Of a stretch of 33,441 bases of DNA, positions 1 to 8,457 are shown one piece after another (the stretch's first letter is position 1; every line of letters begins with the position of its first letter). The stretch comes from Bacteroidales bacterium (GTDB taxonomy: Bacteria; Bacteroidota; Bacteroidia; Bacteroidales; F082): positions 1 to 33,441 of the forward strand of contig JAILDR010000167.1 of assembly GCA_024689285.1 (NCBI GenBank), read 5' to 3'. Made by a program: the position numbers and the translations under genes. The notes under the pieces were generated by a model that did no database searches, was not told the DNA's origin, and worked only from the letters and a program-made list of their open reading frames with translations.

Positions 1-62
1 CGGACTTGCTCCGTTTTTTGGGGCGGTTTGGGGCGTCTTGAACGGACTTGCTCCGTTTTTTG
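1..62. repeat. 20-bp direct repeat, two perfect copies
   Basis: The 20-base unit CGGACTTGCTCCGTTTTTTG occurs at 1-20 and again at 43-62, separated by 22 G-rich bases. Each copy is a small hairpin (CGGA/TCCG around CTTG or ACGGA/TCCGT around CTTGC) followed by six T on the plus strand. A degenerate third copy, GGATATGCTCCGTTTT, sits at 121-136 inside the 3' end of cas2. The unit may continue left of base 1. Confidence 0.8.
42..61 (+). terminator. intrinsic terminator-like hairpin facing cas2
   Basis: Stem ACGGA (42-46) pairs with TCCGT (52-56) around loop CTTGC and runs straight into a T tract (56-61). A twin lies at 1-19, its first stem base being outside the window. On the plus strand these would stop transcription arriving from the left, where the CRISPR array is expected, before it runs antisense into cas2. 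The stem is short, so strength is uncertain. Confidence 0.45.
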
Positions 63-109
63 AACCCTTTTCAGGCTTTTTAGAGCCCTTTTTGAACGGT
101 TTTTAGCGT

Positions 110-1288
<1,179 letters not shown>

Positions 1289-1292
<4 letters not shown>

Positions 1293-1514
1293 GATTCTTC
1301 TTCTTTCAGTCCTGTAAACTCCAGGAAATAGAGACTCTTAAAGACCAGGTCAGCTGACACCAATATGCCAATACATCATAGTTAATGCATAGTTAGCGGT
1401 AGCCGCCACGTGTCCACGGACCTGATCAATAATCTGACGCAGGTCCTGGAGCAGAAACTGTGACGACGTTGTTGCAATAGTTTGATTTTCTTGAGATGGG
1501 TTTATGTTGGTCAT
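1289..1514 (-). pseudogene. DUF1016 (YhcG-type) nuclease remnant between cas9 and cas1
   Basis: Starting one base after the cas9 stop, an ATG at 1514 opens a 54-codon frame ending at 1350. Its segments LLQDLRQIIDQVRGHVAAT and YALTMMYWHIG match the N-terminal DUF1016 domain, where the protein normally continues (W-IG-RI). Here it hits TGA after HIGVS. In the next frame, from about 1354 to 1289, the peptide DLVFKSLYFLEFTGL follows, resembling the LVFKDPYVLDFLGL segment that opens the PD-(D/E)XK domain much later in intact members. So a gene of roughly 350 codons seems to have lost its middle and 3' end, leaving two pieces joined out of frame, with the second stop overlapping the cas1 ATG. It might still act as a short leader peptide that couples cas9 and cas1 translation. 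The family call rests on remembered motifs and has not been searched. Confidence 0.62.
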
Positions 1515-1515
1515 A

Positions 1516-4500
1516 TCAATACTCTCCTATAGAAACAATTTTACCAATGTGATTCACTCTAACTTTGATAATATCATCCAGACCATTCAATCCACACCGT
1601 TTCCATGTTATGCCTTTCAAAGACGAAACGTCCTGAACCGTAGTTTCCAAATGATGCCTAAAGAAATAATCTTTGGATGCTATTTTTTGTACTCTATATA
1701 AATTAGGACTAATGTCGGCATAATTCTCAGGGTTCTTATACCACATTTCATCATAATCTAAAGGATTGAACACTAAATTGCCTTCTTCGTCATATTTTGG
1801 AAACACAAAATACTCATTCTGTTTCATCGTAAACAGAAATTGCCATCCTTCTTCATGTTTGTATTTCTTGTCAACAATAGGTATACTCATTCTAGCTCGT
1901 GTAGTGGCTTCATAGAACGAAACAATGTTCTCGTCCAATTCATACAAGGGTTCTCCATTCTCATCCTTCATTTGGATTCCGTTTTTATCCAGTTTTGGTT
2001 TGCGATAGATGGCCACATGATGATTGTTCCCTGTATTAACAAAATCAACAGGCTGCGTGTTTCCTTTTTCATCCAAAACTAAATCGCCTTCCTTGTCGCG
2101 TTTGTCGTGTAACGATTCAGCATTGCTGATACCAGTGATGGTAACTCTTTTGATGGCAATGCCTTTATCCTTGTTGAGCCAAATCAGATTCTCATCCAAG
2201 TTGGAAAAAGCCTGTTTTGCATCACCTCCAAATTCATCCAACCTTGATTGAAGAATCTGACGAATATGTACGTCAACCACCTTATCAATTTTCAAATCTG
2301 GCGTAATTTCTTTCCGAATCGTATAAAGGGTCTCAAACGAAACCAGTTTCACTTTTTCAGGAACTTTCATGGTATGAGCGTTATCCAACCAAACAGGGGT
2401 TTTGTCCAAAGAATTCTTACCCGTAAAAGCTTTCTTGGCATCGCCATCATATTGTTGAAGACGACCAAGCAACACTTTACGATACCGAAGATTTGCAACA
2501 GTCATTATCTTTTCAACATCAAACGAGGAGTTCACCTTCTCTTCTTTGGTGACATATCTTTTACTGCTCCCATACATGGTCTCCAAATGCAGTTGACCGC
2601 GTGGAGTTAATTGAACTTTCCGATTCTTGCCAGCCCTAGTTTTCGTGATATTGATATTCTGTGTAACCACCTTGTTCTTTGCCTTGATTGACACCAAAAT
2701 CCTTTCCAGTTGCCTTTTGGCTTCAGCCCGAAATTCGTCCAACGGCATAGGTGGATTAAAACGCAATTTTCCATGACTGTCGCGATGTAATTCCTTTTTC
2801 TCAATGCCATATACAGCTGACGAACGTTTTTTGGGGCTCAATTTAGAAATCTCCACCATATCCAGATCAATATAATCGTCAACACTTTTCTGCACCCTTG
2901 CATTCAGATTATTGAGATACTGAATGTAGCTTTTCTTGGTAAAAGCAATCGTCAGAGCATCCATAGCATGGTGGCGGTGGTCGTTGCGTTTTGTCCAGTC
3001 TTTGATGCGGCGGATACGTTGTCCGTCGCGACCTTCTATGACTTCCGTCAAACCTAACTTGTTGTATTTATCCCAATTCAGTTCCTGCATCACATCAACC
3101 AACTGCCAATCCTCGCGCAAACGGTCAGTGACACTGCCCGTGGTGGGAACCACATAACGGACTATCTCTTCCAATATTTCACGCGCTTTCTTGGCAATAT
3201 ATTGGGAATCACGCAAATCACGATTGATAAAACCACTAGGGATGTCAGTTTCTTTCATCAATAGTTTGTTGCGTTTCGTCTTTGAAATGGCATTGTTTTT
3301 ATACAGATTCTCCACCCTGTTCTCATAATCTAGCAAGCCTCGTTCTCCGAATTTCCCTGAAACGAAATCAATTGCCGTTGCATTCCCTTTCTCAAGGTTG
3401 ATTTGTCTAACTTCAATTGTCTTATTTGAGAACGAATCATCGAATAGTTTTGCCTGAGGTATAATATGCTCAATATCAAACTCTTTGCTAAACAATTTCT
3501 CACGAGGAATATATATGCCAGAATATAAAGTATGATAACCATTGAGTTTGAGTTCTTCATATAATTTGTATCGAATAATATCGGTGCGGCTCACATGGTC
3601 AAGACAGAACGGCTCTCCTTGTAAGATTTTCACATATTCTTCGTGGAGTCTGGTCGCCTTATTGATTTCGCTCGTCATTTCCTCACGCTCTTTTGCCGAT
3701 TTTTTCAATTCACGTGCCAACTCAATGCGAATCTCATCGGGTTTGCCGAATTCGTCAATAACAGCATTCACCACATTGACCATTTGGTTCAAAATCTTCT
3801 CCACCACAGGATTACGGAGGCTGTTACGCGGCAAAAGATCCAACTTGTCTTTCAGCACTTTATTCGTAATCTCCTCTTTAGTAAGCGAGTTTTTCGAATG
3901 CCTGTAACCTGCATATTCACACGCCACGCTATAGCCCAAACCGTCTTTCAAATGAGGCAGAATCTTGCGAATAGCTTTGCTGCTCAGACTGCTGTAATCA
4001 TCAGAGAGCACTACCCCTGAAAGCACAGTGGCGTATTCTTTATCGAAGCCATAAGCCTCGGAAAGCTTCTCTATCAACTTTTGATTACCCAACGCTGATT
4101 TATCACCCTCATACGAATACAACAAATGCCACAGTTTGAACATGGGTTGTTGTTCAAATGCTTTTCCATCTATACCAGCATCGAACTTCAGAATATTTGT
4201 GCTGAATCCCAAACCCTTAAACACTTCCGAAACAATCTCAACAGCCTTTGCCGAAGGGATTTTGGAGAAATCGTATTCCCCATGACCACTCATTTCTATG
4301 ATGGTTTGATAGGCTTTAAACAGGGCGGCTTGAGTCTGATTTCCCTCCAATTCTTTATAATTCAAGTCAATACCCCTTTGATTACCAAACAAAAGCTTTA
4401 TCGCTTCTGTTTTTGATAGCTTTTCTTTAAAATTCAATTCTGCAAATAGAATCTCTTTTTCTTCCTGAAACAGAAATCGTTTTCCGTATTTGAAAGACAT

Positions 4501-5820
4501 AGCATTACCAAACAAATCCGTCTGCTGATTGGGAATAATATCACCTGAAACTTGAATGTTATTCAGTATTTGCCAAATCTTGAATTCTTGGAACAAAGGC
4601 GAGGATTTCGGACAAACACGTAATCCAACAGTCTTTGTTTTCTTTTTCCCGTCGATTTCTACCTCAATTTGTCGGCTCTCAAACTCACAAAACGAAATCA
4701 ATCCTTTTTGAGACTTTAGTGTACGCTGATAAAAAATCACAATATCACGTATCTCCTTCTTCAGTTCTGGAGTAAGCTCTTTATGATATTTGGCCTGAGT
4801 CTCCCAAATGGTTTCAAACTCATTCAAATAATCCTGGCGATAAAACACCTGATTCTTCAAGCTATAATTGGGATTCCTATCCAATTGGGCCATTTGGTAC
4901 TGTCCCACAGTTTGCTTATTGAAATACAACGCTTTACTCCTGTCACTAATGTTTCCAAGATATCCGCTTACGTTATTGGTTTGTCCGTTAATCTCTTGCA
5001 GAACTATCGCCAATTGTTCCAAATCAAGTTTCTCGGAAAGTGCTGCACAGCGCCATTGATAGTTTTCTTTTTTCAGTTCATAGCCCTTTGTTACCCGTCT
5101 TGTTCCGACGATATGGGCATGTTTAGCAAAAATAGCCCATGTTTGGGTCTTGTTTTTGCCTTGAAGCTCCTCTTTCAGCTCGTCCGACAGCAGCTCAGGA
5201 TAATACTGCTTTTGGGCATTCCACACCTTATCGAATTCAGATTGCAGATCGGAGCGGTAGAAATCAGGCAGATACTTTTTCCCACTTTCAAGCAATTGCA
5301 ACGAAAGCTGACCAGGGGTGATCATTTCCTCATACAAACGCTTCGCAATTTCCATACCATCAATCAATTGTCCCTCTTCGGTCGACTTAGCTTTGCGACT
5401 GCTTTTGTAGCCACGTTTTTTGTTGATCATAAGTAAGACGCGGGCAAATTCTTTCAGTGAAATTTCTTCAGTGGCAGCTTTTGCTCTCAGGTGATAGGTT
5501 TCAAAAGTGGTTCTATTGCCACACTCCGAAAGGATGGTGTCATCATCAATCATACCGTTTTCCTTCAACACCTCTATTAGGTTTTCACGACGTAATTTAT
5601 AGCGTTGAAGGTTCCGTCTCATGCTTCTTTTGAGAGTTCGGTCGGCATTTGTTGTTATGCTCTTTCCTTTTTCAAAATTAGATAATTCGTCTACCGTCAA
5701 AGGGTTTACTCTAACACCCAATTTCACAATTGATGATTTTTCTTCAGGGGTTTCTGCTTCATTCACCACCGCCCAACCAATGCTGTTGGTTCCCAAATCA
5801 AGTCCTAATATCTTCTTCAT
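1516..5820 (-). CDS. cas9: CRISPR-associated endonuclease Cas9, subtype II-C
   Basis: Cas9 cuts DNA matching the crRNA, using the tracrRNA encoded just upstream. The 1434-residue protein has, in order: RuvC-I with Asp8 in ILGLDLGTNSIGWA; an arginine-rich bridge helix (about 59-80); a REC lobe; RuvC-II with Glu700 in DEIRIELARELK; HNH with FDIEHIIPQ (His785) and RQINLEKGNAT (Asn808); RuvC-III with His951 and Asp954 in HRHHAMDALTIAF; and a C-terminal wedge/PAM-interacting region from about 1000. Every nuclease residue I looked for is present, so it should cut. The length suits the large Bacteroidota II-C enzymes. The gene is AT-rich (22/60, 23/60 and 24/60 G+C in three hand-counted 60-base samples), unlike cas1 downstream. 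A -7 box lies about 23 bases before the ATG. Confidence 0.97.
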   Translation of the reverse strand: MKKILGLDLGTNSIGWAVVNEAETPEEKSSIVKLGVRVNPLTVDELSNFEKGKSITTNADRTLKRSMRRNLQRYKLRRENLIEVLKENGMIDDDTILSECGNRTTFETYHLRAKAATEEISLKEFARVLLMINKKRGYKSSRKAKSTEEGQLIDGMEIAKRLYEEMITPGQLSLQLLESGKKYLPDFYRSDLQSEFDKVWNAQKQYYPELLSDELKEELQGKNKTQTWAIFAKHAHIVGTRRVTKGYELKKENYQWRCAALSEKLDLEQLAIVLQEINGQTNNVSGYLGNISDRSKALYFNKQTVGQYQMAQLDRNPNYSLKNQVFYRQDYLNEFETIWETQAKYHKELTPELKKEIRDIVIFYQRTLKSQKGLISFCEFESRQIEVEIDGKKKTKTVGLRVCPKSSPLFQEFKIWQILNNIQVSGDIIPNQQTDLFGNAMSFKYGKRFLFQEEKEILFAELNFKEKLSKTEAIKLLFGNQRGIDLNYKELEGNQTQAALFKAYQTIIEMSGHGEYDFSKIPSAKAVEIVSEVFKGLGFSTNILKFDAGIDGKAFEQQPMFKLWHLLYSYEGDKSALGNQKLIEKLSEAYGFDKEYATVLSGVVLSDDYSSLSSKAIRKILPHLKDGLGYSVACEYAGYRHSKNSLTKEEITNKVLKDKLDLLPRNSLRNPVVEKILNQMVNVVNAVIDEFGKPDEIRIELARELKKSAKEREEMTSEINKATRLHEEYVKILQGEPFCLDHVSRTDIIRYKLYEELKLNGYHTLYSGIYIPREKLFSKEFDIEHIIPQAKLFDDSFSNKTIEVRQINLEKGNATAIDFVSGKFGERGLLDYENRVENLYKNNAISKTKRNKLLMKETDIPSGFINRDLRDSQYIAKKAREILEEIVRYVVPTTGSVTDRLREDWQLVDVMQELNWDKYNKLGLTEVIEGRDGQRIRRIKDWTKRNDHRHHAMDALTIAFTKKSYIQYLNNLNARVQKSVDDYIDLDMVEISKLSPKKRSSAVYGIEKKELHRDSHGKLRFNPPMPLDEFRAEAKRQLERILVSIKAKNKVVTQNINITKTRAGKNRKVQLTPRGQLHLETMYGSSKRYVTKEEKVNSSFDVEKIMTVANLRYRKVLLGRLQQYDGDAKKAFTGKNSLDKTPVWLDNAHTMKVPEKVKLVSFETLYTIRKEITPDLKIDKVVDVHIRQILQSRLDEFGGDAKQAFSNLDENLIWLNKDKGIAIKRVTITGISNAESLHDKRDKEGDLVLDEKGNTQPVDFVNTGNNHHVAIYRKPKLDKNGIQMKDENGEPLYELDENIVSFYEATTRARMSIPIVDKKYKHEEGWQFLFTMKQNEYFVFPKYDEEGNLVFNPLDYDEMWYKNPENYADISPNLYRVQKIASKDYFFRHHLETTVQDVSSLKGITWKRCGLNGLDDIIKVRVNHIGKIVSIGEY

Positions 5821-5842
5821 GACTATCTGTTTTATTTGGGGT

Positions 5843-5850
5843 CAAAAATA
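5843..5850 (-). promoter_or_regulatory. Bacteroidota -7 box for cas9
   Basis: TATTTTTG on the minus strand fits the TAnnTTTG consensus and would give a leader of roughly 18 bases before the cas9 ATG. It lies back to back with the tracrRNA promoter, so one short divergent region drives both. No convincing -33 TTTG element is visible. Confidence 0.55.
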
Positions 5851-5870
5851 CGAAATTATTCGTTTTTTTC

Positions 5871-5900
5871 TTGTAAGGTACAAATAATTTGTATTTTTGC
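5871..5900 (+). promoter_or_regulatory. tracrRNA promoter
   Basis: TTG at 5871-5873 and TATTTTTGC at 5892-5900 are about 18 bases apart, matching the -33/-7 layout of Bacteroidota housekeeping promoters. The expected start, four or five bases after the TTTG, sets the 5' end of the tracrRNA near 5904. Confidence 0.65.
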
Positions 5901-5903
5901 AGC

Positions 5904-5986
5904 ACGAAAATGAAGCAATTCACAATAAGGATTATTCCGTTGTGAAAACATCTAAAACGGAGCGGCGCAAGTCGCTTCGTTTTTTT
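5904..5986 (+). ncRNA. tracrRNA of the type II-C system
   Basis: The small RNA pairs with the crRNA repeat and loads it on Cas9. It is divergent from cas9. The anti-repeat TGAAGCAATTCACAA (5911-5925) is almost the reverse complement of GTTGTGATTTGCTTTCA, the start of CRISPR repeats I know from Bacteroidales II-C loci; I infer that this genome's repeat begins close to GTTGTGAATTGCTTCA. A nexus-like hairpin follows, GGA-TTAT-TCC at 5929-5938, in a context (AATAAGG...CCGTTGTG) much like the nexus of known tracrRNAs. The last element is a terminator hairpin at 5957-5980 with a T tract. CACAA (5921-5925) can pair either with the repeat or with TTGTG at 5940-5944. The exact 5' end is an estimate from the promoter. 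Confidence 0.85.
5954..5986 (+). terminator. tracrRNA terminator
   Basis: ACGGAGCG (5957-5964) pairs fully with CGCTTCGT (5973-5980), one G-T pair included, around an 8-base loop. Three further A-T pairs are possible, and seven T end the element. It doubles as the 3' hairpin of the tracrRNA. Confidence 0.85.
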
Positions 5987-6029
5987 GCGTCGATAGTTTC
6001 ACCGTAGTCAACCCTATCCGGGGATACCG

Positions 6030-6230
6030 TCAAAGGTGTCGGGAAATCGTCAACCCGACAGAAAGAACGGATGACAAGTCGTTCTTGCCCGACTTCACCC
6101 GCTCTCCGCTGAAGATGCCGGCATAATCCCTGCTTTTGAAAGCGTTCGCGATGCGTTCGCGGAAGAAGTAGAGGGCATCCTCCAGCTGTGTGTCGGCAAT
6201 CAACTCTTAGTTCTCCAACATCCGCGGCAT
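6030..6230 (-). pseudogene. decayed coding fragment, family unknown
   Basis: On the minus strand a frame reads MPRMLEN, a TAA at 6209-6207, then ELIADTQLEDALYFFRERI and, after nine more residues, DYAGIFSGERVKSGKND, ending at a TGA at 6032-6030. The composition is protein-like (charged helices, aromatic residues, no low-complexity bias), unlike the other frames here. That suggests the 3' part of a former gene interrupted by one stop codon. I do not recognise the family. It lies beside the CRISPR locus and next to other repeats. Confidence 0.35.
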
Positions 6231-6252
6231 CTGTTTTCGTCAACTGCGTCTT

Positions 6253-6286
6253 CGTCATTGCGAGGAGGAACGACGAAGCAATCCAG
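6253..6286. repeat. dispersed palindromic repeat of the CGTCATTGCGAGG type
   Basis: The segment starts CGTCATTGCGAGGAGGAA and ends GAAGCAATCCAG, with ATTGC and GCAAT as outer inverted arms. Intergenic elements with this core (GTCATTGCGAGG ... GAAGCAATC) are scattered through many unrelated bacterial genomes. It is untranslated DNA here; the peptide WIASSFLLAMT that it encodes on the minus strand is an artefact of the repeat. Confidence 0.7.
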
Positions 6287-6377
6287 ACCATCACTTCTAT
6301 GTTGAACCTAAGGTCTTTATCAGGTCGGTGCTTTATTTTTGACATTCAGTATTTGGCCTTGTCTTGTGTCATCTCGC

Positions 6378-6526
6378 GGTCATTAGGTCATTATGTCATT
6401 AAGTCAATAAGGATTCTGTATCGCAAAATTGCTCACTATATATAAATTTATATATAGTGGCGGTTCTTGACATCAAAAAAACGTTATTGACCTATTGACC
6501 TATTGACTTATTGACCACGTTTTTTT
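6378..6526. repeat. inverted octamer arrays around a 26-bp perfect palindrome
   Basis: Four 8-bp units run at 6378-6409 (GGTCATTA, GGTCATTA, TGTCATTA, AGTCAATA). Four units run at 6485-6516 (TATTGACC, TATTGACC, TATTGACT, TATTGACC), close to the reverse complement of the first set. Between them, 6434-6459 is a perfect palindrome whose half-site is CACTATATATAAA. The right array is itself bracketed by AAAAAAACGT (6475-6484) and ACGTTTTTTT (6517-6526). Such symmetry could form a cruciform, a protein-binding array or a strong two-way terminator. No replication protein is nearby. Confidence 0.8.
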
Positions 6527-6599
6527 GCGGCAGAAAAAAAATTTCAAAAAAACCGAAAAAAACTTCCCGAAAAAATCGTAGAGCGCAATTTCACGGTTG

Positions 6600-6625
6600 T
6601 AGTTTTGCAGCGTCGTTCGAACGAC
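6600..6625 (+). promoter_or_regulatory. promoter-like -7 box followed by a 14-bp palindrome
   Basis: TAGTTTTGC at 6600-6608 fits TAnnTTTG, and GTCGTTCGAACGAC at 6612-6625 is a perfect palindrome right where transcription would begin. No gene follows on the plus strand, so this could be chance, a relic promoter, or the start of an unannotated small RNA. No -33 element is seen. Confidence 0.25.
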
Positions 6626-6693
6626 AACCGCTCCTTGACATCCTGACAACAACCCTTTTTCGATGCGATATCGAACCAAAAACCAAATTTTCC

Positions 6694-6737
6694 AACTCCT
6701 ACCTAACTCCTACCTAACTCCTACTTTACTCCTACCC
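6694..6737. repeat. 11-bp tandem repeat, four copies
   Basis: AACTCCTACCT at 6694-6704 and 6705-6715 is followed by AACTCCTACTT (6716-6726) and TACTCCTACCC (6727-6737). The array has no coding role that I can see. Confidence 0.8.
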
Positions 6738-6884
6738 AAAACCGACCCCGATTTTCGTCTCTGACGACCCAAGGCCACGGTCTCTCAGTCCCGAAGTCCC
6801 GCGTCAAAAAAAAACCAAACTTTTTCAAACCAATTAACTAACCGAGCGGACTGCGAGGGAAAAATTCGAAAAGCAACCCTCGAT

Positions 6885-7562
6885 TCAATACTTCGCTTTG
6901 AGCGTGAGGCCGAAATAGAATCGGTCTATCGGCTCTTTCACCTGGAGGTCGTTGTCCATGCGGACGAAGGCGGCGAGGGAGTAGCGGCGCGCTAGGCGGT
7001 AGTCCACCGAAAACACCGTGCGGATGTTGTCGAGATAGCTGCCTCGGGGGTCGTTGGTGAGACAAAACAGCTCCACCAGAAGGCTGTATTTGAAGCGGCT
7101 GTTGGGGTATTGGTAAGTAACTTTCAGCCTGTTGCGCCAATACAACCTTGGATTGAGGAAATGCTCGCCGGTGCTCTCGTCGAAGAACGTGGCCAACAGC
7201 TTGCTGCGCACCTGAAACTTGAAGCGGCGAAACTCCTCGGTATAAGTCACCTGCAAGCCGACGCGGCCACGATTCTCGTAATATCCCCTGTCGTTGTGCC
7301 GACGGATGTAATCTGCCGTGAGGCCGATGTTCATGCGGTTGTGCAGACAGTTGTAATCGAAGCCCACCGAGTTGAGCCAGCGGTCGAACTGGGTGAAGTT
7401 ATGGTCGAAGCGCAGCTCCTCCTCCACCGACAGTCCCCACTGACCGCCCAAGCCCACCGACAGCTCGCCCGAGACGATGCCGCCGAAGTCGGTCGTGCGG
7501 GCACTTTGGGCAAAGGCCTCTACCGAGGCCAACATCAGCACTATGAGCAACAGCCTTTTCAC
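6885..7562 (-). CDS. DUF2490 family outer-membrane beta-barrel protein
   Basis: The 225-residue protein starts with a signal peptide (MKRLLLIVLMLASVEAFAQ). It continues as alternating hydrophobic/polar strands rich in Tyr, Phe and Arg (RFKFQVRSKLLATFF, RFKYSLLVELFCL) and ends in an amphipathic strand, FYFGLTLKAKY, whose last residue is aromatic as in many outer-membrane barrels. Size and pattern match DUF2490, a family without assigned function. The start is a GTG overlapping the TAG of the DUF4956 gene by one base, so the two should be translationally coupled. It is the last gene of the VTC/DUF4956 cassette, which suggests a shared job in the envelope. The function is not known. Confidence 0.78.
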   Translation of the reverse strand: MKRLLLIVLMLASVEAFAQSARTTDFGGIVSGELSVGLGGQWGLSVEEELRFDHNFTQFDRWLNSVGFDYNCLHNRMNIGLTADYIRRHNDRGYYENRGRVGLQVTYTEEFRRFKFQVRSKLLATFFDESTGEHFLNPRLYWRNRLKVTYQYPNSRFKYSLLVELFCLTNDPRGSYLDNIRTVFSVDYRLARRYSLAAFVRMDNDLQVKEPIDRFYFGLTLKAKY

Positions 7563-8290
7563 TAAGCGCCAAAGTCTTTCAATTTGGTAATCGTGTCGAT
7601 GGTGTTCACCTCTCCGTCAACAGGTTTGTAATACACCTTGACGAAAGCCACGTCGCGCAGGTAGTCGATATGCCCCACCTCCACTTTGCTGATATCCAAC
7701 CCTGTGCGCTCAATCAAGTCGGCTTTCAGGTCGTCCTCCTTGCCGTGCTTGACATTCTCGATGCGGTCGTAGAGGATAATCTTCATCGCTGTGTGACTCA
7801 GCAGCTTGGTGCCGTCAAGAACCCACACCGCCAAAACCGTCATCAGGTTGACCATGAGGAGTTCTGAATAGCTCGTCGAGAGCGCCATACCGTTGACGAT
7901 GCTCAGCCCCATCACCACGAAGAGGTAAGTCATCTCACGTATCTTGATGGTCTCCGTCCGGTAGCGTATCATGCCGAAAATGGCGAAGAGGCCCAAGGCG
8001 TATGCGATGTTCATCTTCATGTTCTCCATCAGCGAGATGATGAGGAAAATGACCACAGCAAACATCATGAAGGTGAAGTAATAGTCCTTGCGGTTGGCCT
8101 TCCTGTAGTAGAAGAAGTGGATAATGGCCCAGCAGACAAGGAAATTGAAAACAAAGCGGATAAGCGTTGTCCAAAGACTCTGTGCATCGAAGAGCGGCAC
8201 ACCGAGAAAGTCAAGTCCCATAGTATCACCGCCAAACTCGCGGGCTATGTCAGGGTCGTAGTCCTGCATGTTGATTTGCAATAGATTCAT
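7562..8290 (-). CDS. DUF4956 family integral membrane protein
   Basis: The protein has 242 residues, with a short N-terminal tail, four or five membrane segments (about 41-60, 71-90, 93-108, 121-138 and 143-158) and a soluble C-terminal domain of about 80 residues. The segment GLFAIFGMIRYRTETIKIRE, between the third and fourth membrane helices, is the hallmark of DUF4956. Members are found again and again next to VTC-domain polyphosphate-polymerase-like genes, as here (VTC stop at 8448, DUF4956 start at 8290). I infer that it forms the membrane part of the VTC system, by analogy with yeast VTC, where the polymerase head is coupled to a membrane channel; this is not proven for DUF4956. The gap upstream is filled with 7-bp repeats. 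Confidence 0.85.
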   Translation of the reverse strand: MNLLQINMQDYDPDIAREFGGDTMGLDFLGVPLFDAQSLWTTLIRFVFNFLVCWAIIHFFYYRKANRKDYYFTFMMFAVVIFLIISLMENMKMNIAYALGLFAIFGMIRYRTETIKIREMTYLFVVMGLSIVNGMALSTSYSELLMVNLMTVLAVWVLDGTKLLSHTAMKIILYDRIENVKHGKEDDLKADLIERTGLDISKVEVGHIDYLRDVAFVKVYYKPVDGEVNTIDTITKLKDFGA

Positions 8291-8305
8291 ATTTAGTAAT
8301 TTAGG

Positions 8306-8340
8306 ATTTCATATTTCATATTTCATATTTCAAATTTCAA
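8306..8340. repeat. 7-bp tandem repeat, five copies
   Basis: ATTTCAT occurs three times, followed by two ATTTCAA units, without gaps. It lies in the leader of the DUF4956 gene, 16 bases or more before its start codon. Confidence 0.85.
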
Positions 8341-8373
8341 GATTTAACTACGTTGAATGCTTCGCATTTCATT

Positions 8374-8457
8374 ATTCCTAATTCCGCATTCATCATTCCG
8401 CATTCATCATTCCGTATTCATACCTCCTACCTCACACTTCATACCTCCTACTTCCTC
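8374..8457. repeat. 7-bp periodic repeat tract, about twelve degenerate units
   Basis: Units in register every seven bases are ATTCCTA, ATTCCGC, ATTCATC, ATTCCGC, ATTCATC, ATTCCGT, ATTCATA, CCTCCTA, CCTCACA, CTTCATA, CCTCCTA and CTTCCTC. The last two run into the stop codon and final codons of the VTC gene (stop at 8448-8450). The same period is used at 8306-8340. Confidence 0.8.

Larger units (their letters stand above)
5987..6884. other. gene-poor interval
   Basis: About 900 bases lie between the tracrRNA and the next intact gene. They hold a decayed coding fragment (6030-6230), a dispersed palindromic repeat (6253-6286), an inverted octamer structure around a 26-bp palindrome (6378-6526), a lone promoter-like box (6600) and an 11-bp tandem repeat (6694-6737). 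Poly-A and poly-T runs are common from 6470 to 6580. I see no intact gene here. Confidence 0.7.

Noticed and set aside
5932..6345. A 137-codon minus-strand open frame
   Set aside because: It runs through the dispersed repeat and antisense through the tracrRNA terminator, with no protein-like pattern. The frame next to it looks more like a real, decayed gene.
6851..6880. A hairpin after the DUF2490 gene (CGAGGG/CCCTCG)
   Set aside because: The loop is long and no T tract follows the stem on the minus strand, so it is not convincing as a terminator.
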